The notes beneath the pieces were generated by a model. That model did not search any database and had not been told where the DNA came from. It worked only from the letters and a program-made list of their open reading frames with translations. Made by a program: the position numbers and the translations under genes. 11,824 bases of DNA, taken from assembly GCA_043755815.1 (NCBI GenBank), contig JAYUSF010000286.1, positions 1 through 11,824 on the forward strand, in the 5' to 3' direction. Each line of letters opens with the position of its first letter. The first letter of the stretch is position 1. The DNA comes from CAIWAH01 sp043755815. Its GTDB lineage: Bacteria > Verrucomicrobiota > Verrucomicrobiia > Limisphaerales > UBA9464. Below, piece by piece: positions 1 through 6,323 of this stretch.

Positions 1-43
1 CGTTCTTCACCACCGCTGCACTGCCACAATGCTGACACTTCAT
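1..43 (-). CDS. N-terminal fragment of a zinc-finger protein, probably an IS1-like InsA transposase subunit (runs off the left edge)
   Basis: Reading leftward from an ATG at 43-41, the 14 visible codons give MKCQHCGSAAVVKN. A CxxC zinc knuckle followed by G-S-x-x-V-V-K-N is the usual beginning of IS1-family InsA-like proteins, which bind the element's terminal repeats and are fused to the InsB transposase by frameshifting. The ATG lies about 38 bases inside a sequence that could be the element's inverted repeat, which suits IS1 elements with their very short leader. The gene is cut by the window edge, so the catalytic part is not seen. It could instead be another small CxxC zinc-ribbon protein. 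The call rests on 14 residues plus the disrupted neighbouring gene. Confidence 0.4.
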   Translation of the reverse strand, partial: MKCQHCGSAAVVKN

Positions 44-81
44 GCCCCAAGCCTGCCAAGCCCACCGCACTTATCAATACC
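1..81 (-). mobile_element. Candidate left end of an IS1-like insertion sequence
   Basis: On the minus strand the sequence beginning GGTATTGATAAGTG at 81 precedes the zinc-finger start codon at 43. IS1-family ends start with GG and often carry a TTGATA-like stretch. The neighbouring membrane-protein frame stops inside this stretch (TGA at 76-74), immediately after its first membrane segment, as expected if the element inserted into that gene. The exact terminus and target duplication cannot be fixed because the other end is outside the window. Confidence 0.35.
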
Positions 82-626
82 TATTGAGCAATCCCAGAAT
101 GGGAATGGCTGACGCCGCAATGATCAGCAGGTAGGCCAGCGCCAGCGTTCCGAACATGAAGCCGGGCCGCCGTTTTAAGAGGCCCCACGCGCGGTCAAAG
201 TGCCGGCCGATGTCGATCGTGTAGTCGCGGGCCAGCACCTCGGCGACCGTGGCGGTCCCGGGCCGGGGTTGCCGCGGGACCCCTTCGCCGAGGCGCTGCA
301 GGTAGTGCGGCTTGCATCCGGCACAGACGACGTGGCCCCCGAAGCGGATCACCTGTTCCTCCGAAAACAGCCGGCCGCATTCCCCGCAGGCCACCCCCGG
401 TCTGGGGAGTGCCTTGGGCGTCGGCCGGTGCCTCGGATGAATTCGGGGGCGGAGCAACCTCTGCGTCGGTCGAGGGCCGCACGGACTTCCAAGGCTGCCA
501 TCCGGCGAGTCCTTCCCGCCAGACCAGGGTTTCGGCGGTGATGACACCTTGGGCGATCAGGGCGTCGAGTTCTTCGGGCGTGACCGGACCCTTCTGTTCG
601 CCGGCGATTGCGTAATACCAGTTCAT
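74..626 (-). pseudogene. GYF_2-domain / zinc-ribbon / membrane protein, frameshifted and 3'-truncated
   Basis: The frame starting at ATG 626 encodes an N-terminal GYF_2-like domain (MNWYYAIAGEQKGPV, later TLVWREGLAGWQPW) of about 50 residues and a Pro/Ala-rich linker. At 394-398 a run of five G (minus strand) throws it out of frame. The other frame then continues with a treble-clef-like zinc ribbon (CGECGRLF, later VVCAGC) and a hydrophobic segment (FGTLALAYLLIIAASAIPIL). Removing one G joins the two into a single 183-residue product. The frame ends LLNRY at 74, just after the first membrane helix, where relatives of this architecture normally continue into several more helices. The truncation coincides with the candidate IS end. 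The frameshift could be a sequencing error in the homopolymer, but the 3' loss could not. Such proteins are presumed membrane scaffolds of unknown role. No clear ribosome binding site precedes ATG 626. Confidence 0.7.
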
Positions 627-763
627 AAGTCGGGGGGGAGTTGCGGTTCAGCGACAATCTGCGTCGCAGATCCGTCCGACGAGAAGGGGAATTTTCGATG
701 TGTGTCTCCAAACACGGGTCGGAACCGAAGCCCGATTGGGGTCTGCCGACGCAGGCAAATTCC

Positions 764-804
764 GAAAACGGGACGGCCCCGAAGGCTGTGCTGCCTTCAG
801 GGCC
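764..804 (-). terminator. Candidate Rho-independent terminator for the tRNA-fMet transcript
   Basis: Three bases past the encoded CCA end, the minus strand can fold 12-base arms (804-793 with 786-775) around a six-base loop. The only imperfect pair becomes a G-U wobble in RNA made from the minus strand and an A-C mismatch in RNA from the plus strand, which favours leftward transcription. The stem is followed by GTCCCGTTTT, so the U tract is short and displaced by about six bases. Confidence 0.5.
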
Positions 805-806
805 GA

Positions 807-883
<77 letters not shown>

Positions 884-912
884 CCGGGACAATTAGGGGC
901 AGGCGGGGCAGG

Positions 913-940
913 CGCAAGATTCATTCTCCAGAATCTTGCG
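913..940. repeat. Perfect 10-bp inverted repeat between tRNA-fMet and the divergent gene
   Basis: CGCAAGATTC (913-922) and GAATCTTGCG (931-940) are exact reverse complements around an eight-base spacer. No T tract follows on either strand, so it does not look like a terminator. It lies in the divergent promoter region and could be an operator or a 5'-leader hairpin. Confidence 0.6.
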
Positions 941-1016
941 TAACGTGGTCCGCCCCGTGGACTTCCCGGGTTTCGGCCTTCTTTCTGGCACCGCTTCGGG
1001 GTTCCCTGTCGCCGGC

Positions 1017-1706
1017 ATGGATGTTGTGGCTACCCGACATGGACTGCGCCTCAGCCAACATGGCGTGGTGATCAGCGAACTCCGGACCGCGCCGGGACCC
1101 ACCCATAGCGTGTTCGACGTGCTGGCCGCGCTGATCGCGGTGCTGAAGCCCGCCGGGCGCATGGGCATGCTGGGCTTTGCGGGTGGTGGCATGATGGCGC
1201 CGTTGGCCGCGATGGGTTGGGAACCGGTTTTCGACGCGGTGGATCTCGACCGCGACGCCTTCAAGCTCTTCGGCAAGCACTGCCCGCATTGGGCCGGTCG
1301 GGTCAACTGGCATCACGCCGAGGCGGCGGCCTGGCTCCGGCGCCAACGCCCCGATTTCGGCCTCCTGCTGGACGACCTGTCCGTGCCGCTCGCGGGCGAT
1401 GTCTTCAAGCCGGCCGTTTGCTGGGAAACGCTGCCCGCCGTGATTCGTTCGCGGCTTCGCCCCGGGGGAATCGCCCTGTTCAACCTCCTGCTTTCGCCCG
1501 GTGACGTTTGGAGCAAGGCATTGCCGCGCGTCACCGGGGAGTTCCCCGAGGCCCGCCTGATCCGGCTCGACGACTTCGAAAACCGACTCCTCGTCGCGGG
1601 CAAGGGTCTACCTTCTGCCCGCGTTCTCAGCGCCCGGCTGGGGTGGATGCTGCGGCGAATTCGGTCGCGGCAGGCGGGACGATTTCAGGTTCGCCGCCTT
1701 CTGTGA
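1017..1706 (+). CDS. Spermidine synthase-like protein (Rossmann-fold methyltransferase superfamily)
   Basis: The product is 229 residues from ATG 1017. It has a glycine-rich nucleotide-binding loop (LGFAGGG, about residues 52-58), an acidic second strand (VDLDRDAF, about 75-82) and a later acidic strand (LLLDDLS, about 116-122), in the order expected of an S-adenosylmethionine-type fold. The N-terminal stretch VVISELRTAPGPTHSVFD resembles spermidine synthase-like proteins, whose SELR...PTHS strand-loop precedes the binding loop. Whether it makes polyamines is unknown: many short relatives lack the classic gatekeeper residues, and the substrate cannot be read here. The frame opens further upstream (TTG 936, GTG 945 or 957), but none has a ribosome binding site and 936 lies inside a 10-bp inverted repeat, so the first ATG was chosen. 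The gene stops 88 bases before the protease start and may be cotranscribed with it. Confidence 0.65.
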   Translation: MDVVATRHGLRLSQHGVVISELRTAPGPTHSVFDVLAALIAVLKPAGRMGMLGFAGGGMMAPLAAMGWEPVFDAVDLDRDAFKLFGKHCPHWAGRVNWHHAEAAAWLRRQRPDFGLLLDDLSVPLAGDVFKPAVCWETLPAVIRSRLRPGGIALFNLLLSPGDVWSKALPRVTGEFPEARLIRLDDFENRLLVAGKGLPSARVLSARLGWMLRRIRSRQAGRFQVRRLL

Positions 1707-1794
1707 GGGCGTGCCCAAGGCGGAGTCGGGGCGCAGTCGCCCGTTGCCAGAATTCGGCGGGCAGATTTCAGTCGCGGGAGTTCGAAGCGAATTC

Positions 1795-4464
1795 ATGACT
1801 ACTCATAATCCGTCGCCGTCCCGCGTTGCCGAAATGGCCGTGAACCGTTTCCTCCCCTCGTGGATCCTCCTCCTGCTGCTGGCGGTCTCGCCGGCCCAGG
1901 CGCAGACCGCAAAGAAACCGGCGCTGGAAATCTCCATTGGGGCGAACAACACGCTCGTCATTCCGCGCAGCGCCCTGGGCAAGGAGCACCTGATGTCGGC
2001 CTCGCGCATCCCGCAGGCCATGGCCGCCACCTCCACCGGGCTCTCGGGCAAGATCGTGAAGTTCGAGTTCTTCCATGATGGCGTGGATCTCTACGAATCC
2101 ACCGACGGCCTCGTCGTGACGAAGGATCTGCCCGCCCGCCGCCTGCTGACCACATTTCCCATCGTCGAGCAGGATGCGAACCGGGTGGTCATCGACTTCA
2201 ACCGCGGCATGCGCAGGCTCTACACCGAGATCTGGTATGGCGGCGGCCGCGCGTTCAATGCCCTCGCCCGGGACGAGTCGCTGGAAATCCCGCAGTCCCG
2301 CGTGTTCCAGGCCGAGAAGACCGGTGACCAGGTGGTCATCCGGCAGAGCGTGCAGGTGCGCGACCGCCAGTCGCTGGCCAACGTCGAGCAGCAGTTCGAG
2401 GTGCGTTATTTCTTCACGCCCTATTTCGCGGGCGGCTACGAGGGCAAGGAGGCGCCGGCTTCCGAGCTGCGTTATGCGCGTTTCTTCGAGACCCAGTCGC
2501 GCATTGAGGAAACCACCGGCCGCCCGTCGCCCAAGATGGCGCGGTTCGACACCTCGAAACCCATCGTCTTCCACTACAGCGCCAACACGCCCGAACCCTA
2601 TGTGCAGGCGGTGAAGGATGGCATCCTTTACTGGAACCGCGCCTTCGGCACGAATCTCGTTCGCGCGGAAAAGGCTCCGGAAGGCGTCACCGCGCCGGAC
2701 TCCCGCTACAACATCGTGCAGTGGGTCCCGTGGGACAACGCGGGCTTCGCCTACGCCGACATCCTCATCGACCCGCGCAACGGCCAGTCGCAGCACGGCC
2801 AGGCCTACATGACCAGCGTGTTCGCGCTGAGCGGCAAGGCCCGCGCCCGCGCCCTCCTGCGCTCGATGCGCGACCTCGTCGCCAAGAAGGAAGGCGCCAC
2901 CACGCAGGCCACCGGGGGCGAAGCCGCGCAGGGCTTCCCGTGGATGACCGCCAACGGTCTCTGCCACATCAGCGCCGTCGAGTTTGCCCAGCAGTATGCC
3001 CAGGGTTTGGAGGACTTGCTGTCCAACGAAACCCTGACCGATGAGGCCACGCTGCGCGCCTCGCAGGATTACGTCCGCGAAGTCGTCGCCCACGAGGTCG
3101 GCCACGTGCTCGGGCTTCGGCACAACTTCGCCGGTAGCCTCTCCGCCACGCTGAACCGGCAGGAACTCGACGACTGGTTCAAGGCCTATCTGAACCCGAC
3201 GAACAGCCTTGCCGCCTTCACCAACCGCTTCGCCTCGTCCTCCATCATGGAATACACCGTCTTCAAGTCGGCGGTGCAGGTCGGCTGGTTCATCCGCACG
3301 CAGCCCGAGGCGCTCCCGCATGACCGCGCCGCGATCCAGTGGGGCTACTTCGGCAGCCAGGAACCGCGCGAGAAGAAGCTGCTTTTCGGCTCCGACGAAC
3401 TCGTGGGCACCTACGGTGACCTCCAGCGTTTTGACGAGGGCGTCGAACCGGTGGTCGGGGCCTACTCCCAGTTGGCCGATGAGATCCGGCTGCTGCCTAG
3501 CACGCTCATCGAGACCTTCATCGCCGCCAAGGCCCCGCGCGATCCACGTGATGGCACGCCCGTGGCCGAGGTGAACCTTTACCCCGCCCGCAACGCGGGC
3601 CAGGTCGCCGGCCAGTTCGTCGGCATGCTGTCCTGGTTCCGGGCCAACGCCCGCTCGCTGCGCGTCGAGAACCAGTTCGACTTCATCGGCGAACTCAACG
3701 AACGCGACCGCGCCAAGGCCCACTGGAAGGATCTCAACGACCAGCTTGAACGCATCGGCGGCGTGGACCGCGCGCTGTTCAGCTTCCTGCCCGTGGACCT
3801 GAAGCTGGACCTCAAGGACGCCCCGAAAGGCGCGCCCGTGGCCGACAAGGTCAGCGCCACCAACCTCCAGGCCCGCCTGAAAAAGCTGCTGGAGGCGCCC
3901 GCCTACACCAACTTCGTGGGCCTCGATGAGAAGAAATACACGTTCACCGCGGCCGAGAAGGAAGTGATCCTCAAACGCGGCGAGAAGTTCTTCACGGAGT
4001 TCGAGACGGAGCTGGTCAAGCAGGTCGGGCAACGTCTCGAAAACACCAACCGCGACCTCGGGATGCTGGCGAACGAGTCCGTGGAAGACGGCGACATCGC
4101 CGCCAAGCTCGAACAGCGCGTCGTCGATCTGGCCAAGCTCATCCTCACCGCCAAGGACGACACCAAGCGGCTCAAGGGCAAGGTGGACAAGGGCCTCGTC
4201 GAGATCATCGACTTCAAATACGACCACGACACCCGCCTGGCCGCCGCCAAGGCGCTGAACGACAAGGTGGGCACGTTCCGCGGCTGGGCGCTTGACGCCA
4301 AGGGCGACCTGAACAAGCAGCTCAAGGAGGATGTGGAAGGCGCGCTGAACATCGCGAACTTCAAGGAGTTCAAGGACTCCATGCTCTCCCGCACCCTGCG
4401 CGAATGGTATCTCAAGCAGCAGGACCTCCTCGCGCTGCTCCCGCCCAAGCCGCCCGGCAAGTAG
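1795..4464 (+). CDS. Exported zinc-dependent metalloprotease of the Met-zincin (DUF4953/DUF5117/DUF5118-like) family
   Basis: From ATG 1795 the product is 889 residues. A signal peptide is clear: a short positive region, a leucine-rich core (WILLLLLAV) and an AQA cleavage site near residue 36. The zinc site HEVGHVLGLRH is at about residues 433-443, with three His ligands and Glu434 as catalytic base. It is followed by the Met-turn SSIMEY with Met485, so this is a metzincin. The long N-terminal part matches the DUF5117-type region seen in large periplasmic or secreted proteases of Bacteroidota and Verrucomicrobiota. The C-terminal 250 residues are charged and helical. It probably degrades proteins or peptides outside the cytoplasm; the substrate is unknown. 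The frame also opens at GTG 1711, but that would put 28 extra residues before the signal peptide, and GGGAG lies upstream of ATG 1795. ATG 1834 would also leave a signal peptide. Very high GC at codon third positions marks a resident gene. Confidence 0.9.
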   Translation: MTTHNPSPSRVAEMAVNRFLPSWILLLLLAVSPAQAQTAKKPALEISIGANNTLVIPRSALGKEHLMSASRIPQAMAATSTGLSGKIVKFEFFHDGVDLYESTDGLVVTKDLPARRLLTTFPIVEQDANRVVIDFNRGMRRLYTEIWYGGGRAFNALARDESLEIPQSRVFQAEKTGDQVVIRQSVQVRDRQSLANVEQQFEVRYFFTPYFAGGYEGKEAPASELRYARFFETQSRIEETTGRPSPKMARFDTSKPIVFHYSANTPEPYVQAVKDGILYWNRAFGTNLVRAEKAPEGVTAPDSRYNIVQWVPWDNAGFAYADILIDPRNGQSQHGQAYMTSVFALSGKARARALLRSMRDLVAKKEGATTQATGGEAAQGFPWMTANGLCHISAVEFAQQYAQGLEDLLSNETLTDEATLRASQDYVREVVAHEVGHVLGLRHNFAGSLSATLNRQELDDWFKAYLNPTNSLAAFTNRFASSSIMEYTVFKSAVQVGWFIRTQPEALPHDRAAIQWGYFGSQEPREKKLLFGSDELVGTYGDLQRFDEGVEPVVGAYSQLADEIRLLPSTLIETFIAAKAPRDPRDGTPVAEVNLYPARNAGQVAGQFVGMLSWFRANARSLRVENQFDFIGELNERDRAKAHWKDLNDQLERIGGVDRALFSFLPVDLKLDLKDAPKGAPVADKVSATNLQARLKKLLEAPAYTNFVGLDEKKYTFTAAEKEVILKRGEKFFTEFETELVKQVGQRLENTNRDLGMLANESVEDGDIAAKLEQRVVDLAKLILTAKDDTKRLKGKVDKGLVEIIDFKYDHDTRLAAAKALNDKVGTFRGWALDAKGDLNKQLKEDVEGALNIANFKEFKDSMLSRTLREWYLKQQDLLALLPPKPPGK

Positions 4465-4476
4465 GCCATCCTCCCG

Positions 4477-4506
4477 GTGGGGCTGCGGTGCTCCGCAGCT
4501 CTGACT
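4477..4506. repeat. Dispersed palindromic repeat, copy A
   Basis: This 30-base unit matches 6170-6199 at 28 of 30 positions in the same orientation. Its core can form a hairpin with arms GCTGCGG and CCGCAGC and loop TGCT. It lies 13 bases after the protease stop codon, so it could serve as a REP-like 3' mRNA stem, although no T tract follows. Confidence 0.75.
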
Positions 4507-4707
4507 GTCCGTCCGCCACCGCAGAGGTCCCGGACGAAAATGCGCGGCGCCGCAACGCCGCCCTATCCCGTTGCCTATGGCCTGCCGTGTCAGGCTGATG
4601 GTCTTCACGTCGCCTCAGCCCACCATGGCCCGAGGGCGCACTTGAACGCTGCCTCCGAGCCGGCGGCGCGTGGGTGCGAGGCGCTTCAGGAGGTGAAACC
4701 GGGCCAC
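4507..4707. other. GC-rich spacer with no recognised gene
   Basis: Between the repeat after the protease gene and the large hairpin at 4708 no frame shows recognisable protein features, and no RNA gene was seen. The stretch GCGGCGCCGCAACGCCGCCC near 4541 loosely resembles the sequence that follows the second repeat copy near 6230, so this region may be a decayed composite repeat. Confidence 0.4.
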
Positions 4708-4760
4708 GCCCGCCCTCACCCCGGCCCTCTCCCCCGGGGGGGCCGGGGGTGAGGGCGGGC
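4708..4760. repeat. Large GC-rich hairpin repeat
   Basis: Arms at 4708-4726 and 4741-4760 are reverse complements over 19 bases with one bulged G. The loop is a run of C then G. The 20 bases at 4714-4733 recur exactly as the reverse complement at 6141-6160, so this is a dispersed element. It lies between convergent genes and could end transcription from both sides, but without U tracts. Confidence 0.75.
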
Positions 4761-4765
4761 TAGCT

Positions 4766-4915
4766 TCACGCTTCCGACCACATCCAGCTTCCGCCTCCGG
4801 CTCGGTCGGGTCGTCCGGCGGCGTCACCGCACCGGGGCAGGGTCAAAATGCGCCGATGCCCCTCCAGAGCCTTCCGAACTTGGACCGGCACGCATTCGTC
4901 CAGGAGGATTTTCAC
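4766..4915 (-). pseudogene. Truncated DUF5615-type (PIN-like, Mut7-C-related) toxin remnant
   Basis: A GTG at 4915 overlaps the stop codon of the DUF433 gene by four bases (GTGA), the classic coupling of these pairs. The first 20 codons read (M)KILLDECVPVQVRKALEGH, the typical first strand and helix of DUF5615 proteins with the conserved acidic DE. After that the sequence turns into low-complexity Arg/Pro/Gly residues and stops after 49 codons, whereas intact family members are about 110-120 residues. The 3' part seems to have been replaced by the repeat-rich DNA at about 4770-4850. A functional nuclease is unlikely, since the later acidic residues are missing. The remaining reading frame could still be translated. 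Confidence 0.65.
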
Positions 4916-5154
4916 GCGGCCAGCTCGTGTTCGATCCGTTCCAATCCGTAGCGCAGAACCCCGGTGGCCTGCTCCCGTCGGATGGAGGGAAACGTTTCGA
5001 GGAAATAGTCCAGCTTGAGGCCGTCGGCGAGATACTCGAAGAGCGTCGCCACCGGCAGCCGGGTGCCGCGAAACACCGGCTTGCCGCCGAGAATCCCGGG
5101 ATGACTCACCACGAGTCCGTGGGCGGCTTCGTGGATCTCAACGGTCGCGTTCAT
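4912..5154 (-). CDS. DUF433-family antitoxin-like protein
   Basis: This 80-residue protein has the hallmark DUF433 core: HPGILGGKPVFRGTRLPV at about residues 18-35, then LFEYLADGLKLDYFLETFPSI and a C-terminal helix (QATGVLRYGLERI). DUF433 proteins are small winged-helix-like factors usually encoded just upstream of a DUF5615 PIN-like toxin, where they act as antitoxin and probably as autoregulator. The gene starts at ATG 5154 with only a weak ribosome binding site. Its stop overlaps the start of a toxin remnant, so it appears to be an orphan antitoxin whose partner has decayed. It could persist as a regulator or as an anti-addiction factor against related toxins. Confidence 0.85.
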   Translation of the reverse strand: MNATVEIHEAAHGLVVSHPGILGGKPVFRGTRLPVATLFEYLADGLKLDYFLETFPSIRREQATGVLRYGLERIEHELAA

Positions 5155-5302
5155 GGCCGGAAGCGATTCCCGGCAGCTGGGAAAGCCAAGCGTCGCCGCA
5201 GCCCACGCGCCTCGATGACGCCTTCCCAGAGGCCGTCACGGGAAGCCATTCCCTGCGGAAGCCGGACAGAGACTACGAGACTGATAGGGAACAATTGATC
5301 TC

Positions 5303-5330
5303 TTGACGGACTTTTAATGAAAGTAAGAAT
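5303..5330 (+). promoter_or_regulatory. Candidate sigma-70-type promoter for vapBC
   Basis: TTGACG (5303-5308) and AAGAAT (5325-5330) are separated by 16 bases. Transcription would begin near 5337, at or just before ATG 5338, which implies a leaderless or almost leaderless antitoxin mRNA. The -35 box is good and the -10 box is mediocre. Confidence 0.35.
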
Positions 5331-5337
5331 CAAGCCT

Positions 5338-5625
5338 ATGTCCGCAACTTCCAAGGCCGACTCCGTCTGGTTCACCACCAAGGGGCAGGTCGTCATCCCC
5401 GCCTGGTTGCGGCGCGAGTTCCACATCGAGGATGGCACCAAGGCCATCGTGCAGGCTACCCCCGAGGGCATCCTGCTCAGGCCCGTGACCAAGCACGCCA
5501 TCAACCGCCTGCATGGCGCCCTCAAGCGCCAGCCCGGCGGCAAGCCGCTCGCCGAGGAATGGGCCGAGCACAAGAAAGCCGAACTCGCCCTGGAAGAGGA
5601 AAACTATGCCCGCCACGGTGCTTGA
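5338..5625 (+). CDS. vapB: VapB-type antitoxin with AbrB/MazE/SpoVT swapped-hairpin domain
   Basis: The 95-residue product has an N-terminal AbrB/SpoVT domain (FTTKGQVVIPAWLRREF, then IEDGTKAIVQATPEGILLRPV) at about residues 12-50. This fold dimerises and binds DNA. The charged helical tail (LAEEWAEHKKAELALEEENY) is the part expected to wrap around and inhibit the toxin. Binding of its own promoter by the VapBC complex is the usual mode of control. An in-frame ATG at 5317 would add seven residues (MKVRIKP); 5338 was preferred because a candidate promoter -10 box overlaps the upstream option. The gene overlaps vapC by 20 bases, so the two are translated together. Confidence 0.88.
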   Translation: MSATSKADSVWFTTKGQVVIPAWLRREFHIEDGTKAIVQATPEGILLRPVTKHAINRLHGALKRQPGGKPLAEEWAEHKKAELALEEENYARHGA

Positions 5626-6007
5626 TTCCCATGCCCTGCTGGCGCTGCTCCGGGATGAGCCCGGCGCCGACCTCGTCCGGCGCCTGCTGGAAAAGGCGGC
5701 CGAAAAGGACGTGCCGCTGCACATGACCGAGGTGAACTACGCGGAGGTCCAATACATCGTCCGGCGCCGGGAAGGTGACGCTGCCTGGCAGTCCATCGCC
5801 GCCGACCTGCAAGCCGCCCCGCTGGAGTTCCACCCCGCGACCCGCTCCCTCGCCGATCTGGCTGCCGGCTACAAGGCCCGCTTCAAACTCAGCCTCGCCG
5901 ACGCCTTCGCTGCGGCGCTGGCCAAGGAGAAGAAGGCCGAACTCGTCACCGGCGACCCGGAATTCAAGCCGCTGGAGAAGGAAATCAAAGTCACATGGCT
6001 GAAATAG
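5606..6007 (+). CDS. vapC: VapC-type PIN-domain ribonuclease toxin
   Basis: The 133-residue product starts at ATG 5606 behind a strong GGAAGAGG ribosome binding site and overlaps the vapB end. It is a complete PIN domain. The acidic metal-binding residues are visible as Asp7 (VLDSHALLALL), Glu47 in TEVNYAEV, Asp99 in LADAFAAALA and Asp117 in VTGDPEF. VapC toxins are magnesium-dependent endoribonucleases that cleave tRNA or rRNA when the antitoxin is degraded. The length and all four acids are normal, so the toxin is probably active. Its RNA target cannot be read from sequence. Repeat DNA begins directly after the stop codon. Confidence 0.9.
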   Translation: MPATVLDSHALLALLRDEPGADLVRRLLEKAAEKDVPLHMTEVNYAEVQYIVRRREGDAAWQSIAADLQAAPLEFHPATRSLADLAAGYKARFKLSLADAFAAALAKEKKAELVTGDPEFKPLEKEIKVTWLK

Positions 6008-6160
6008 TTCTCCCTCTCCACCTCGAACGCGGCGCCGGCTAGGGTAAGCTGTCGAAAACGCTGCCATCCGCAGATGACGCAGACGGACGCAGACGGACGC
6101 AGACGGACGCAGATTCTTTTCTCCCTCTCCGCCTCGATCGGGGAGAGGGCCGGGGTGAGG
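6008..6160. repeat. Composite intergenic repeat: two copies of a TTCTCCCTCTCC unit flanking a 10-bp tandem array
   Basis: Positions 6008-6029 and 6119-6140 match at 20 of 22 bases in direct orientation. Between them lies a tandem array at 6077-6113. The second copy continues into GGGAGAGGGCCGGGGTGAGG (6141-6160), the exact reverse complement of 4714-4733. No coding sequence is apparent. Confidence 0.7.
6077..6113. repeat. Tandem repeat of ACGCAGACGG, about 3.7 copies
   Basis: Three perfect copies of the 10-base unit (6077-6086, 6087-6096, 6097-6106) are followed by a partial ACGCAGA. Just upstream is ATCCGCAGATG. On the minus strand this reads CTGCGTC repeated, the common CTGCGT/CTGCGGAT intergenic repeat style of several environmental phyla. 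There are no spacers, so it is not a CRISPR array. Confidence 0.9.
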
Positions 6161-6169
6161 TGTCGATCC

Positions 6170-6264
6170 GGTAGGGCTGCGGTGCTCCGCAGCCCTGACC
6201 AACGCCGCGCCCGCTGCGCGGCGAATTCAAGGGCGTGCGGCAACGCCGCCCCACCTCGGAGGTG
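6170..6264. repeat. Dispersed palindromic repeat, copy B, with adjoining hairpins
   Basis: Positions 6170-6199 repeat the unit at 4477-4506 (28/30). Here the first hairpin has 9-base arms (GGGCTGCGG / CCGCAGCCC). It is followed by a second hairpin, GCCGCGC (6204-6210) / GCGCGGC (6216-6222), and a short palindrome CACCTCGGAGGTG (6252-6264). The series of palindromes resembles a BIME/REP-type composite. Confidence 0.7.
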
Positions 6265-6281
6265 AAGTGTCGGGGTTCCCC

Positions 6282-6300
6282 ATGTTCCAGTCTGGAACAT
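6282..6300. promoter_or_regulatory. 19-bp near-perfect palindrome upstream of the controller gene
   Basis: ATGTTCCAGTCTGGAACAT has nine-base arms around a single central T, the size and symmetry of a dimeric regulator site. It ends 44 bases before the controller ATG. It may be an operator for that protein, or the last palindrome of the composite repeat that precedes it. Confidence 0.45.
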
Positions 6301-6323
6301 TTTGTAGGCGATAGCCCACGGAC

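Noticed and set aside
657..671. Palindrome ATCTGCGTCGCAGAT upstream of the GYF_2 gene as an operator
   Set aside because: Seven-base arms in GC-rich DNA next to a dead gene, and similar to the CTGCGT intergenic repeat style. Too weak to call a site.
4480..4500. Hairpin after the protease stop as a Rho-independent terminator
   Set aside because: The stem is good but no U tract follows, and the same unit recurs at 6174 away from any stop codon, so it is listed as a repeat.
1768..4608. A 946-codon open frame on the minus strand opposite the metalloprotease
   Set aside because: It mirrors the high-GC protease gene, has Leu/Gly/Val/Glu-rich composition without domains, and the plus strand has a signal peptide and zinc motif. 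It is a codon-bias shadow.
4615..4827. A 70-codon minus-strand frame in the repeat region
   Set aside because: It reads through the large hairpin and low-complexity DNA, with no ribosome binding site or recognisable motif.
6077..6113. Possible CRISPR array
   Set aside because: The 10-base units are adjacent with no spacers, and no cas genes are present. It is a simple tandem repeat.
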